This document shows positions 24,701 to 34,789 of a DNA stretch of 64,000 bases, piece by piece (positions within the stretch are counted from its first letter, which is position 1; each line of letters opens with the position of its first letter). The DNA comes from Bugula neritina. Its lineage: Eukaryota > Bryozoa > Gymnolaemata > Cheilostomatida > Bugulidae. Under the pieces are notes generated by a model. That model saw only the letters and a list, made by a program, of their open reading frames with translations, did not search any database and was not told the DNA's origin. The translations under genes were made by a program, and so were the position numbers. Where the stretch lies: positions 8,484,207-8,548,206 of the forward strand of contig OZ037767.1 of assembly GCA_964035545.1 (NCBI GenBank), read 5' to 3'.

Positions 24701-27366
24701 TGGTCAATGAAGGGAATTGTTTGGTCTACCGGGTCATTGTTTAGAATTAATATAAGTCAACAAGTTTTCTTAAGTCATTCAATGAAACATATGAATTGAA
24801 ACTTAATGAAAACAACACGACAAGCTATTTTATTGGTGGACAAATGGAAAGGGAAGCTATCTTTTTCTTATCAATCTAGGCTAAACAAGCAAAAATCCTA
24901 TTAAGATCCTAGGGAACATATCTGAAGTGGCCTAATCTAGCGTAGCCAACAACTCTGCAAACAAACAAATACGCAATTTACACGCCTGTTATCCACACTG
25001 TGTAATGCATTGTGTACATGAACTAACTTCTTTAATGACACTGTAAGTGTGGTGAGAAAATATGCATTTCTGCAATGGGTCAAGATTACTGCTGCTTAAT
25101 ACAGAATTTCCTCCAACTAAAATTAGGACAAGCTTCATAGCAATGATGCAGGTGCTAGAGTCTAGACACCAGCTATATAACAAGGACTCAAGTGCTAGTA
25201 ATAATCAATTGAGTCATCAAATTTTAAAAACCTCACAAAAATTGCTCAAATTTATTGAAAGCAATACTAAAATTTTGCTTATCATCTAAACAAAATTGGC
25301 ATCTAATAATTCTTTTACTAGAAACTTGAGGTTTACCCAACTCAAAATAAGATATCATAATAAAAACCATCAATAACACATAATTATTATTTATAATTTT
25401 ATTATTTAAATAGTGCACACAACCCTAAAAACATCATAGGGGGAGGAAGAGTTCGAGAGAGAGCACAACTAGACAGAATTGGGTATCAGAATTTTAGTGC
25501 CAGGAGACTATGCTTACTTATTTCAAGTCTATGATAGTGAAAAAACTTTATTATGAGCATTGCCCCATAATACAGGGTTAGAAAAATGAAATAAAATTTT
25601 GAATAAATCACCCAAATAGATGACACATCCATGTACTTGGCAAAATCAATGTTTTTGTTCACAACAGAAGAGAGCATAGCCTGCTTTTACAAGAAGAGCT
25701 GGCATTTGCATTGACTATAAGGAGCAAAGTGATGATACTACTGATGCAAGTACATTATTATAATTTTTAATTTGCAGGCGGTGAATTGAAGGTTAGTTAT
25801 TCACTGTACAATGTGTACATACTCATACTTTACTTGAACTGTCATAAAACTTAAACACCATCCAAAATTATAAAGTAGAAAATACATCCGGAAAATTATC
25901 TCAACTCTCACCATTAAAAACACATCCATAAAAATGATTCCACTTACTTGTGACTCTAGTTTTAAGCTCACTTTTGTTTAAAGTCCCTATCCCTGTGAGA
26001 ATGCCTGATTATAAATGTTTTTAAATAAGCTAAAAACCTTGCTGGCAATATGGTTTGGGGGCTTTTATTATGGCACAAAAACAATCATGATGCTCTTCCT
26101 GATACTAAACGGTGACCTGTATAATACTAGGTCACGCTTTAACCACTAGCCCACAGCTGCTCCCTGTGACTTTTAGTTTAAATTCAACTTTATTATTTGG
26201 GCTCAGTTATGGGTAAAAACTGAAACAACTACAATGATAATTATAAGAGGAAGAGTAATTAAATGAAACACCAATTTCAAAGATATATATCCCGAAGATA
26301 TATACATCATGTATATACTTTTATAACCTACTTAAAGATAGGTTGAGTAAAACTTAAGCTTAAAATATAAAAAAACACTTAAAAAGAAAAAATGACAAAC
26401 ACAATGTGAAGCAATCAAAAATACTAAATTATAACCTTGGCTATAAAACAGTTACAAGCAAAAATGAATTACCAAAAGTAAATGAGGATAATCCTAACCA
26501 TAATGATAATCATAATGGTAAACCATGACTGTGAGTTAACTATTACAAAACCGCAATGTTATGTTTATAATGACAATAAAAAATTATAATTTTCATTATT
26601 ATTATGATTATGTTGAACTTGAACTCAAGATTTTCTACTCATTAAATTTAGTGACTAGTTTTAGATTTACTTATAGTTTAATTTTCTCTAATTTTAAGGC
26701 TAAGCAGTGAGCATATGGTAATTAACTTTAGCTTTTAGGAGCTTAGGTGTTCATTTTAAATTGATTTAATTGCTATTACTATTACCATTACTAATACTAT
26801 TAGTATTACCATTACTCAGTAATGCCATTAATAATACTAACACTAATCACTTGAAGTTCAAGTTAAAGTTGTTGGCTGATGCTTTAGACCTGGCCTTGCT
26901 CTTTTAAGCCAACCTAAAAGTAAATCTATTACTATTAGCATTAATATTACTATTATTAATATTATAGTTATTAGTAGTAATAGTAAATCAAAATGTAATA
27001 GTCACTAATACTAATACTAATAGTAATAGTATAAGTATAATAATATTAATAATCAATATCATAATCATAATGATATTATTATTTAGTAATCAATAACTTA
27101 ATATTTAAACTTTAATTATTCATTAATATAAGAACATCAACATTTATTTTACAAAACTAAAATAACTATAAGAAATGAAACTAAATCGTTATCACCTACT
27201 CCTAGTCCTATCCCACTTTTAACTTTAGCTTCAAGTTTAATAACAATAACTTATCCTAATCCTATCGTACCTGCTGTTGGCGTTCATCTTCTTCTAATTT
27301 TAATTCTTCTTCTTGCTCTTCTTGTACACGATTACCATCAAATAACATGCTTTGTGATGCTGCCAT
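785..27366 (-). CDS. CEP152: Centrosomal protein CEP152/Asterless-like, 3' end off window
   Basis: Long coiled-coil centriole-duplication scaffold; in the family it recruits PLK4 through an acidic N-terminus and loads CPAP/CEP192 partners. Exons in transcript order: 27366-27271, 23668-23562, 23227-22629, 22495-22349, 21662-21523, 21125-20925, 20610-20500, 20302-20174, 20004-19829, 19245-19062, 12012-11872, 11228-11098, 8072-7944, 7601-7517, 6639-6532, 5566-5459, 5258-3324, 3063-2860, 2453-2322, 1655-1494, 970-785 (the last donor could instead be after 772). All have GT-AG borders and compatible phases, giving about 1737 codons. CEP152-specific landmarks occur in the right order: RMREQHESIVNTL, ELKEQISIYES followed by LVELGIKQP, MVEDFDRDKRAALDR, and VKELYIQVCSEKTTLE. 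The N-terminal exon 2 is acidic (AFDDMDADE), as expected for a PLK4-binding region. Exon 3 is Ser/Pro-rich. The C-terminus is missing because no stop exon lies in the window. Identity is strong for the N-terminal half; the repetitive C-terminal half is joined by phase and strand only. Confidence 0.9.
1125..1330 (+). mobile_element. LINE 3'-ORF relic in CEP152 intron
   Basis: From about 1122 the plus strand reads ILEWYEHACRRDKEENI and then VEGKRKRRPKISEW before stops. This matches the pattern found just after the reverse transcriptase in many non-LTR elements (WxGHVxRxD...GKRxRGRPxxRW). It is a short decayed fragment, antisense to CEP152, between its last two exons seen here. Confidence 0.55.
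1842..2324. repeat. 19-bp minisatellite carrying a splice-donor copy per unit
   Basis: Twenty-five head-to-tail 19-bp units (plus: CTAACCTGTTGACTAYATG, with variants TATCTG, TAAATG, TACACG) run from 1842 to 2316, and a partial unit ends the array. In the CEP152 sense each unit contains CAACAG/GTTAG, the last six bases of the exon at 2322-2453 plus its donor. The exon border is thus the first unit of the array. A degraded copy lies at 1812-1841. Confidence 0.95.
3324..5258 (-). other. CEP152: Giant 645-codon coiled-coil exon of CEP152
   Basis: A single uninterrupted phase-0 exon of 1935 nt, against 85-210 nt for most neighbours. It encodes near-continuous heptads. A motif of the form ELxxExxxHxxTKxxLxxL recurs at least ten times; the spacing between successive His residues is often exactly 21 or 42 residues (3 or 6 heptads), elsewhere 38-65. 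Examples are LVKIQKELESEKCAH, LVTLQKELSAEQEKH and LDSLQVELASERQLH. This suggests growth by internal duplication without intron gain. Acceptor and donor are TTTTAG/GGA and CAG/GTAACT. Confidence 0.85.
5875..6522. repeat. CTATATACTACACA-type tandem repeat in CEP152 intron
   Basis: About 650 bp of roughly 14-16 bp units of the type ACTATATACTACACACT, with variants TACTATAC, ATGCTACA and AACACTAT. The high-coordinate end lies only a few bases from the donor of the CEP152 exon 6532-6639. Long stop-free frames arise from the unit and are not genes. Confidence 0.9.
7861..7872. repeat. Poly-G run (poly-C in CEP152 sense)
   Basis: Twelve G on the plus strand, poly-C in the CEP152 transcript, about 72 bases downstream of the donor of exon 7944-8072. 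A similar run of eight lies at 1472-1479, about 14 bases downstream of the donor of exon 1494-1655. Confidence 0.9.
8073..11097. other. Large CEP152 intron, no other gene seen
   Basis: Three kilobases between exons 11098-11228 and 7944-8072. I see scattered short ORFs (for example 9241-9432, 10065-10392) with no recognisable protein and no repeat array. A purine-rich GAGGAGAGTAAG stretch near 10935-11070 abuts the donor of the exon at 11098. Confidence 0.5.
12013..14854. other. CEP152 intron upstream of the nested fibrinogen gene
   Basis: This segment should hold the promoter and any 5' untranslated exon of the nested plus-strand gene. I see AT-rich sequence, no coding exon and no clear core promoter. 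A plausible branch point and acceptor (TATACTAA ... TTTTCTTGACAG) close the segment just before the start codon at 14857. Confidence 0.45.
14857..18043 (+). CDS. Secreted fibrinogen-related protein (C-terminal FReD)
   Basis: Five coding exons, 14857-15793, 16155-16361, 16631-16741, 17013-17145 and 17749-18043, with consistent phases; about 560 aa. The start at 14857 is preferred over 14836 because a good acceptor (TTTTCTTGACAG) ends at 14854 between them. The N-terminus (MFWTATILTSICLFTTN core) looks like a signal peptide. Residues about 20-312, all from exon 1, are an acidic, Thr/Ser/Pro-rich region with several N-glycosylation sequons and a basic RHRSRR site that could be furin-cleaved; I recognise no domain there. 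The remainder is a fibrinogen C-terminal domain: DCHDL, GAWTVIQRRANG, YKRGFGSIESGEYWLG, HTRDSDQ in the usual calcium-site position, NCA..., GCWAAINLNG. The four expected cysteines are present. Such domains bind carbohydrates or other ligands in extracellular recognition or adhesion; the ligand is unknown. The whole gene sits antisense in a CEP152 intron. Confidence 0.88.
18044..19061. other. 3' flank of fibrinogen gene within CEP152 intron
   Basis: AT-rich sequence holding the 3' UTR of the fibrinogen-related gene; no AATAAA lies in the first 300 bases after the stop, though one occurs near 18766. No other exon or repeat was recognised. Confidence 0.4.
19310..19526 (+). mobile_element. Full-length tRNA-derived SINE with target-site duplication
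   Basis: The tRNA-like head (GGGAGCAGCTGTGGTCTAATG ... box-B-like GGTTCGAGCC) is followed by a body with GTTAGGAAGAGCATCCAGTC and a tail with CACAGGGATAGCGACTATAA. A 17-bp direct repeat flanks it: 19293-19309 (TTAGACAGAGAAAGTTA) and 19527-19543, one mismatch. That is the mark of LINE-assisted retroposition. It lies in a CEP152 intron and matches the copies near 39968, 23345 and 25975. Confidence 0.92.
20313..20480. repeat. 20-bp tandem repeat beside a CEP152 splice donor
   Basis: About eight copies of a unit like ACTGACAGTGTGGTACTAAT. The array lies in the CEP152 intron and ends about 20 bases from the exon at 20500-20610, on the donor side. Confidence 0.9.
22206..22337. mobile_element. MITE-like element with terminal inverted repeats, copy 1
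   Basis: Starts CACTACGTCTCCATTGC and ends GCAATGGAAACGCAGTG, which are near-perfect inverted repeats; the interior also folds back (ATTCGCTTAATGCGAA). A second copy lies at 41011-41174 with the same ends (CACTGCGTTTCCATT). There is no coding capacity. Copy 1 ends 9 bases from the donor of the CEP152 exon 22349-22495. Confidence 0.75.
23345..23533 (-). mobile_element. Reverse-oriented SINE copy
   Basis: Reads as the complement of the 19310 SINE: the tail CACTATCCCTGTGAGAACCC lies at low coordinates, then AATTATGACTGGATGC and AATGGCCTTTACTGG, then a degraded tRNA-like head ending near CTAAGCCAATGCTCTAAGGC. It lies in a CEP152 intron about 30 bases from exon 2 (23562). More diverged than the copies at 19310 and 39968. 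Confidence 0.8.
25975..26164 (-). mobile_element. Diverged reverse-oriented SINE copy
   Basis: Complement of the same SINE family: the tail AAAGTCCCTATCCCTGTGAG, a central region with AATCATGATGCTCTTCCTGA, and the head AACCACTAGCCCACAGCTGC. It lies in the first CEP152 intron. It is the most diverged of the four members. Confidence 0.7.
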
Positions 27367-28440
27367 GTTGATTAGACCTATAACTTAAATGCATATGTAA
27401 AGATAAAAATTTGCGCTAAAGTTCATTTTGCGAAAATCGACATAGTAAATTTCGAAGTCAGCGCCATCTCGATTTTTTGTCTATATCCTGTGTAAAGAAA
27501 ACAAATGACGTCTAAGAAATTAAGCTAGTTATGCTCTATATAACTGAATTCTGAAAACAATCCTACAACTGGTGAAACAAAGGATGTTCTTAGAGATCAG
27601 TTATCGAAACTTAGCTTTGTGACCTTGACCAAATTTTAATAAAATAATTCTACTAATTTATTGGGAAAAACTGGAATCTTTGCTAGTGTAATTTGAGAAT
27701 ACAGGCATTGTTTACAATCGATCCCGCTGAACTTCTAGTCCATTGCTCGATACCTTTCCAATGGAATAATTATAAACAATAGCCATGTAACTGTTAGTGA
27801 TGGTACATATGCATTCAGCATTGTATGCTGCTGCTACATACTTAGACTATTAGTATTACTATTAGTGAGTATTACTATTAGTATTAAATTTATCTAATTC
27901 TAGATCAATATCAATAAGTGAATATGATTATAATAGAAATGTGTGGTATTAAATCATAAATGCCCAGTAATACTAATAGTGAAGTAATACTAATTCAGTA
28001 ATTGTAAATGAGTAAATGTAATCAGAGCGAGAGTCAAAGTGGTTGCAATGCCAATTACATTTAATAAAATTAAATTATCTTTATTTTAGTAATAAAATTA
28101 AATATGCTACTAATAGAAATAGTATTACTGTAATAGTAATACTAATAGTAATGCTAATAGTAAAAAATAGTATTACCTACTCTTATACTTATAATAATAC
28201 TAATAGTAATTATATAGTCTATAAGTATAACTATAACTATTGGTATGAACTATGTTTAAACATACTGATAGTGATAAGTGATACTCGTACTGATAGTGAT
28301 ACTCTGAGAGTTTAAAATAGCTACAACTAATAATAATAGTAATACTTATACTTATAGTTTTTCTTATTACTTATCGGTTATACTAATACTTCAACTTGTA
28401 GTTATGCTAAACTCACAGGGTCACAACTAACTACTACATC
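26440..28440. repeat. Diverged TACTAATAG-type low-complexity DNA around the CEP152 start
   Basis: Long stretches of interwoven TAATACTATTAGTA, ATAATCATAATGAT and AAGTTTAACTTA words, with local inverted symmetry. They lie in the first CEP152 intron and in the 1.6 kb between the divergent CEP152 and nucleoredoxin-like starts, interrupted by unique sequence at 27180-27840 that holds CEP152 exon 1. No fixed repeat length can be assigned. Confidence 0.7.
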
Positions 28441-28968
28441 ACTAGTCCGATACCTGTAAGTATCTCTCTCTCTTTGCTATAAGCTATAAGTATAAGTACA
28501 ACTGCTATACTTATAACTCTAGTCTCTAAGTATCAGTGTATAAATTATAAATATCTGATGGTAAGTCTGTAAGTTTAATCATAATCATAATGATGATCTT
28601 CGAATTTGAATTTGAATCTAGTGGAAGTTCATTCAGCTTTAGGAGAATTATCATTTAATTAAATCAAATTCAATAAAATAAAGTAGTATGATAGTTTAAG
28701 TGATTGACTTTAGGTTGAAGTTATAACTTATATCGTCTATAATATTAATTAATGTAAATGAATAAATTTAACCCATGTGCCAGTTTTATGAGTAGTAATC
28801 ATTGAAATATTATTTCTAATTTAACTTGTTTCATTTGCAATGTTACACTACATATATTCATTTTAGTGCTATGAAATTATTTCTTAATCACGACAATGTT
28901 TATGCTGCTCTTGGTAATAAATTGCATGATGGTGATGAAACCAATTAGCATTTTTTAAATTTTAGGCT

Positions 28969-30744
28969 ATGGATGTTGCTGATTTGCTTGCAGAAGAAGC
29001 TTGCAGTTGTCTGCTCCATGGTTGTGATGTTAAAGATAAAAAGTACCAGTCAAATAAAGGACACGATGTTATCTTAAATAAAACTGTAGCCCTCTACTTT
29101 ACTTCAAATTGGTGTGAACCTTGCCATACATTTACAAGGGTGCTTAGTCAGGTAAATAAAAGTGTAATAGTTGAAATATCGTCTTATATATTTGATTTTG
29201 TTGTTTATTGAGAAGAATTTGGAATTTACTCTAACATAATTTTGTTTAATAAGATAAGTTTTCGTTGTTTCTGAAGCAATGTGAAATTTTTTTTAGACTT
29301 ACCAATTAGTTGAAAAGAGAGCATCAGAGATAGTTGTTATCAATGTACCTATTGAAAGTGATTTGGACGAAGCCAAGTATTGCTTTAAGACAATGCCGGA
29401 TACTTGGTACACAATTTCTCATGATAATCAGCATGTCAAGTAAGGTTTCATCCTCTAAAATAATTTCAATTATAAGTAATTTCTGATAACGTTCAGGTTA
29501 GTGTAATATATATACATAAAACACTAAATACATAGACAGATAAGAGATGTTTGATGGTTTATTTTCTATTATGTTCGAGTTGAATTTCTAAGATTTCATT
29601 GTAGTTTCTCTTATTTGTTGTCATCTTTGTAGGGTTTGTTCTAACTTTAACATACTCTAAAGCTGGAATGATTATTTCATAGTTTTCGAATTGTTATTAA
29701 AGTGAACAGCTAATTAATTGTTTTGAACAGCTCTGACATAATGCTTCTAATATGAACTATACTTAGTGCAAGGTGGTGATTTGCTACGTAATATGGTATT
29801 GGGCAGTTGAAGTTTGAGAAATTGTTTATGCCATGAAATTAATAGGACATCTTACAGGCAAGCCTTGCAGAGGTCTAACTTTGTACCTGTAGATAATGTT
29901 TTTCCAATTTTGGAAAAAAAATAGTTTTTAAACTATTTTTCTCACTATATCACCCATTTCACAAGAATTAAAATGTTATCTTGTATGTTAATAATTATAC
30001 TTGAAGGGTGCTTATTAGTAAGTTCAACATTCAAACTGTGCCGAAGCTAGTTGTGTGCAAGGGAGATGGTTCAGTTATCACTTATAGAGGTAGATCAGAA
30101 GTGGAATCCAAGTTAGCTTTAGCTGTCTACAACTGGCTGGATGCTGCAAAACCTAAACCAGCAACTAAACAAGTGATCAATGGATTTGTGAGTATGCATT
30201 TGTGTCTTGCCACAGTAAATCTAGCAAGTATTCCTTCTTTTAATTTTTCTATGAAAATACAGGACTTTTAGTGTCATCAGAAGTAAATAATGAATACATT
30301 AATGACTATAAGTACTCTAAATGTAATATTGGTATTAGCTTATTTGGCAGTTTCATAAATATGCGTGTATTATGTGTATACATGATAAAAGAAATAAAAT
30401 GTAAATAGTGAGGGTCTAAACTCAGCTTGTTATAATAATGTATGTATATATATGTACATAAGACAGCTTGTTGCAGTGATATATGCATGTATATATGTAC
30501 ACGAGACAGCTTGTTGCAGTGATATATGCATGTATATATGTACATAAGACAGCTTGTTGCAGTGATATATGCATGTATATATATGTACATAAGACAGCTT
30601 GTTGCAGTGATATATGTATGTATATATGTACATGAGACAGCTTGTTGCAGTGATATATGTACGTATATATGTACATAAGACAGCTTGTTTGTTTTTTAGG
30701 AAATAGATGATGTCCCTGTAGAGGAAACTGCAAAAGATAAGTGA
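28969..30744 (+). CDS. Nucleoredoxin-like thioredoxin-fold protein
   Basis: Four exons, 28969-29151, 29297-29439, 30007-30187 and 30700-30744, with matching phases; 183 aa. Residues about 39-60 read VALYFTSNWCEPCHTFTRVL, the beta-strand plus CXXC active site of the tryparedoxin/nucleoredoxin group (family consensus WCPPC; here WCEPC). Exon 3 supplies the cis-Pro region TVPKLVV followed by DGSVITYRGR, as in nucleoredoxin-like proteins. The acidic tail ends EETAKDK. It is expected to be a cytosolic thiol oxidoreductase; the substrate is unknown. Length is close to the NXNL proteins (about 150-210 aa), but I cannot tell NXNL1, NXNL2 and a free-standing tryparedoxin apart. An acceptor-like TTTAAATTTTAG ends 3 bases before the ATG. 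AATAAA lies at 31313-31318. Confidence 0.85.
30423..30690. repeat. 43-bp minisatellite running into a splice acceptor
   Basis: Six copies of a 43-45 bp unit, CAGCTTGTTGCAGTGATATA plus GCATGTATATATGTACATAAGA. The CAGCTTG landmarks fall at 30423 (partial), 30464, 30507, 30550, 30595, 30638 and 30681. The last copy is cut into by the polypyrimidine tract and AG of the final exon of the nucleoredoxin-like gene (30700). Each unit contains CTTGTTGCAG, a weak acceptor-like word. Confidence 0.93.
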
Positions 30745-31617
30745 AAGAATTAAGAGTTGCTGAGGTTTGAATGAAACAAATGTTAGTGTGGTGAATATTA
30801 TCATGCCATTTATCTCATAGCTTCAAAGGGGAATATTGATTTCTGACTAACATAAAGACTAAAACTTCTAGTTTGTGAAACTGTTGTGCTGGTTACACTC
30901 ACAACGCTATCAGAAACAATTGGTATTGTGTGAGAGCTTACTATTTCAATGTGGAAATTGTTCAATAACACTTTTTAGCCTTATTTTGCTTTGAAGGTAC
31001 CATTTTGCACTACATGGCTTGTGAATTGCATTATTAAATACTGCAGTGATGAAAATCAACTTGTCAAAAAATTATATGGGTTTACCACTAATGTAACATG
31101 ATTATTTATTTTGTAATTATTTGTATAATAGCAATATGCAATAGTTTAGGTTTTTCCATTTCAACATTTGCCACTAGTTGTCCGTCCTAACTCTTTTTGC
31201 CCATTTCCAGCCATTTTGTGTATACACACCACTGTTTTCAGTATAAAATGAAGTATCTATTTCGATATTGTATATTATATTTTTTATTGTTTACCTTATA
31301 AAAATGATTTACAATAAAACTGTTTATTATCTTCCATTAGAAATTCTAAACAATGCAATAAATTAAACATATGTAGTGTTGCTATCAACCTTAATTCCTG
31401 ACATCTCATTTTACATACTATAACAACACTTATTTTAAATTTGTGCAACAAATAACTTAGTTACAGCAAAACATATACACAACATATTAAAACATTGTAT
31501 GCACAGTTTATTGATTAATAAATAAAAATGTAAAAACTATTGTGGTTTAGCATTGGTCACTGTAAGCTGCACACTAGTAGAATAGATATACGCATGGATA
31601 CTCATGGGGAGATGATT
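30745..31617. other. Convergent 3' region between nucleoredoxin-like gene and DNAL1
   Basis: No coding exon. It holds a plus-strand AATAAA at 31313-31318 about 570 bases after the nucleoredoxin-like stop, and a minus-strand AATAAA (TTTATT at 31507-31512) about 105 bases after the DNAL1 stop. The two transcripts probably end close together without overlapping. Confidence 0.55.
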
Positions 31618-34308
31618 TCAATCGTCGTCTTCCTCATCTCGAATAACAGGCACCCCTGTTGGTAGAAAACATATTCACAATGACATACACAATACAAATC
31701 TAATGCTGTCATTGTACTACACTTGAAAAGTAATAGTACGTATGCAGATACTCAAAGGCATAATTTGCAATGAAACATCTTCATGTTTTATTTACCTATA
31801 CATCCAAATATTATATAGTGTTCAATTTGAACTCTACTAGCTGTCAATCACATTATAGAATGCACAATTTTGTTAAAATGCATCAACACCTGAAAGGTAA
31901 AACATGCTAATCAACTTTTCTGTCAGCTCTAATTACTATAAAATACCTAAACGCATGTGTAAAATCTAGCTCATACCGTCGAGTTTCTTTAACTTTACGA
32001 GTTTCTTTGCTGCATCATCTCTCCATGTTCCAGCGGCAGTCATTGATTCTTCTAGCGGGTTACCAACAAAGTTGAGCTCAACTAGACATGGCAAGTCACC
32101 CTGTAGAAGAATGTTACAACTGGTGAACAATATCATGGATCACAGGCTACCAACTATAGTAGGTGCCATGGTTATGTCATAACTATGCTCTCTAATAAAA
32201 AAAAAAACTAAATAAAATAATTTTTAGCTGTAGGAAATAACCTAAAAAACTACTATCAGAAGTGACATTCTAACTTTATGACAATAAATTGCTTTGGCCT
32301 ATTCATGTTCAATGTTCAATATTTTGCATAATTTTGCGTTAAATTGCTGCCTAGTTGACATTATACAAAATAAATTTGATGCATGCTAGTGCAATACTCT
32401 GTTTATTCCTGGAAAGTAATAACTGAAAATAGGAACTATAGACTAATGAATGTACACAACTTACTAATTTGGAAAACTCGGCCATGTCTTTAACGGAGTT
32501 GTTAGACATATACAGAACTTTCAGCTTTTTCAGCACATTAATTCCTTTGAGTTTCTCAATAAAGTTGTAGGATATCCATAGCTCTTCCAGCGTATCTCCA
32601 ACAGCTTCCAAACCAGTTAAACTTTTTATGCTGTTTCGACCAAGAGACAGTATCTTGAGATTCTCTATAAAAATAGCAGTTTACCAACACATTTTTTATA
32701 AAGTCTCAAACCTTATTTACAATTTCAACTATCATCAATGTGCAGGCAGCAAGCATTGTGGACATAGTAAAGAATGTTTGATGCTTTTTTATTTCCAAAA
32801 GCAAAAAACTACAATGTTTGCAAAATAATTTGTGACTTTAAAATGTGTCTAAGAAAGCAAATTGAATGTCTATCTGCTTTTGTTAACGAAATAAATGTAG
32901 GACACTTACTCAAACCATTAAGATTTGCAATCTTTTCTATTTGGTTTGTGGAGAGAGACAACTTTTCACATGCAGCTAATGTAGAGAGAGAAGCATCCAT
33001 TTTCTCTATGCAAGGTATTTGTGCATACAGTTTGACTTCTTTCGCTTCTGCAGCTTTGCTTCCATTCTTTTCTTCCTAAAATATTAAACAATAAACTGAT
33101 GGTTAAGAGCTTGACTGCATATCTGAAGAACTTTTACATCAAAAATTAATAAAAGCAGTTTATTTACTTCTTCCTAATTTTCCATAACAAAACTAAATTA
33201 AAATTTAAAGTTAAAATTTACTTCATCAAAATTAGCTAGCTTACAGCCATAATTATTTATTAAACTCAAAATAAACACCAACAAGTTGATATGTATAGAA
33301 GCTACAACTCAAAGTGGTTACATTGTATAACATATATCTTTAAATATTCAACATCATTATTTTAAAACATACCCATTTGGCAAGAGCCTCCTTTATAGTT
33401 GTTCCTTTTGACTACAAAATAAATTTGAAGAATTAAACATATTTATACAAATAATATTCTTTTAAAGTGCAGATATAAACAAATAAAATAAACCAAATTT
33501 AATGCTGAAAACAAAGCTCATATTATAAGCCAACTTGAATTACCCTTATGCAAGTATTAGTTGAATTCCCTTAGGAAAACTGAAAGTTTAAAAAATGGTG
33601 CTCCAGGAAAAAAAGGAGTCATCTCACGTATACATAAACTGCTGTTTTGTTTTAGTAAATTATTAAATCAATAATTATGCTATTACAAACATTGGCAGTT
33701 ATTCACTATTTTTTAAAATTTAAACATGTCAATTTAGTAAAATCCTAGATTCAGCATGCAAAGGATACAAAAGAAAAATAAACGTAATTTTAAAATGATT
33801 ATGTTGACAAGAAAAACAGCTACAAATTATAAGTGATACATCCAACAACCACTCTAGAAAGTCATTTTATTTGTCATAAACTTATCAACAATCAAAACCC
33901 AAAGAGTACCTCAACATCAACATGGGCATCCGGCTCTAAAGTTCTCAAGAACCTAGTTCTCCGTGCATAACTACTTTCATTATAAAATCGAGATTGCGTC
34001 AAGTTGTTAATAATTGTAATTACATTTGCTTTTGGCAATAATTCTACTTAATTTTATTTTTATTTGCGAACACTACTGTGTTTTGCCTTTAGAATCTCGT
34101 ATTGCCGCTACCCAAACAGAAACATAGCATATTAACATTCTAATTCATTTGAAAGGCAGATCAATTTTAGTAAAACATAATGTTTTAAAAATATTTAACT
34201 ACTATTATATAAAATAATTAACAGAATAGAGTTATAAACGCATTTTCTATGAGACAAATATTACAAAGTAATAAAAATTATGCTTTTTAAAATTTGAACA
34301 CCCACCAT
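31618..34308 (-). CDS. DNAL1: Axonemal dynein light chain 1 (LRR protein)
   Basis: Binds the motor domain of outer-arm dynein heavy chain gamma and tunes ciliary beating. Exons in transcript order: 34308-34306 (ATG only), 33411-33373, 33075-32910, 32664-32465, 32100-31977, 31655-31618; phases agree and the product is 189 aa, like the human protein (190). Landmarks: [95 protein letters not shown]; an acidic tail [10 protein letters not shown]. This covers the LRR series and cap without gaps. The first exon is the least certain: it contributes only the start codon, then GTGGGT. The gene implies a ciliated organism. Confidence 0.93.
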
Positions 34309-34789
34309 CTTTCTTGTATCTGTTAGCAACAGTGGTCCGCACTGAATAAACCAAAATACACTGTCAACATAAGTTGAGCCGTGAATAAAAACCAAATTGC
34401 TATTTGGGTAGTACTTTTTTAAAGATGTCTGCGCCCTGTGCCCAGAGTGTCATGGTAGTCAAGTCATACTTTTCCTAATATAATTAAATATTTATAGTCA
34501 TTATTTACAACTACCATTTTAAAAGCGATGCCTTTACAACTTTTAATCTAATAAGTTGTTTTTTACAGTATTAACAATAATTGCTGAAAGATCAAGTTTA
34601 CACATAGTTATTTATGTTTTAACTTTAAGTTTAAGTTTAATTGAATTTGATGCCAAACTCAAACTGGGTCTGATGTCTTGGATTCCATTGATTCAAACCG
34701 GAGGGGGTCGCCAAACTGATTCAAAATTGGTTAAATTGAAAGTTGCCGGGACCTAATGAAGTTTAAAAATCTAACATGTTCATAGACGT

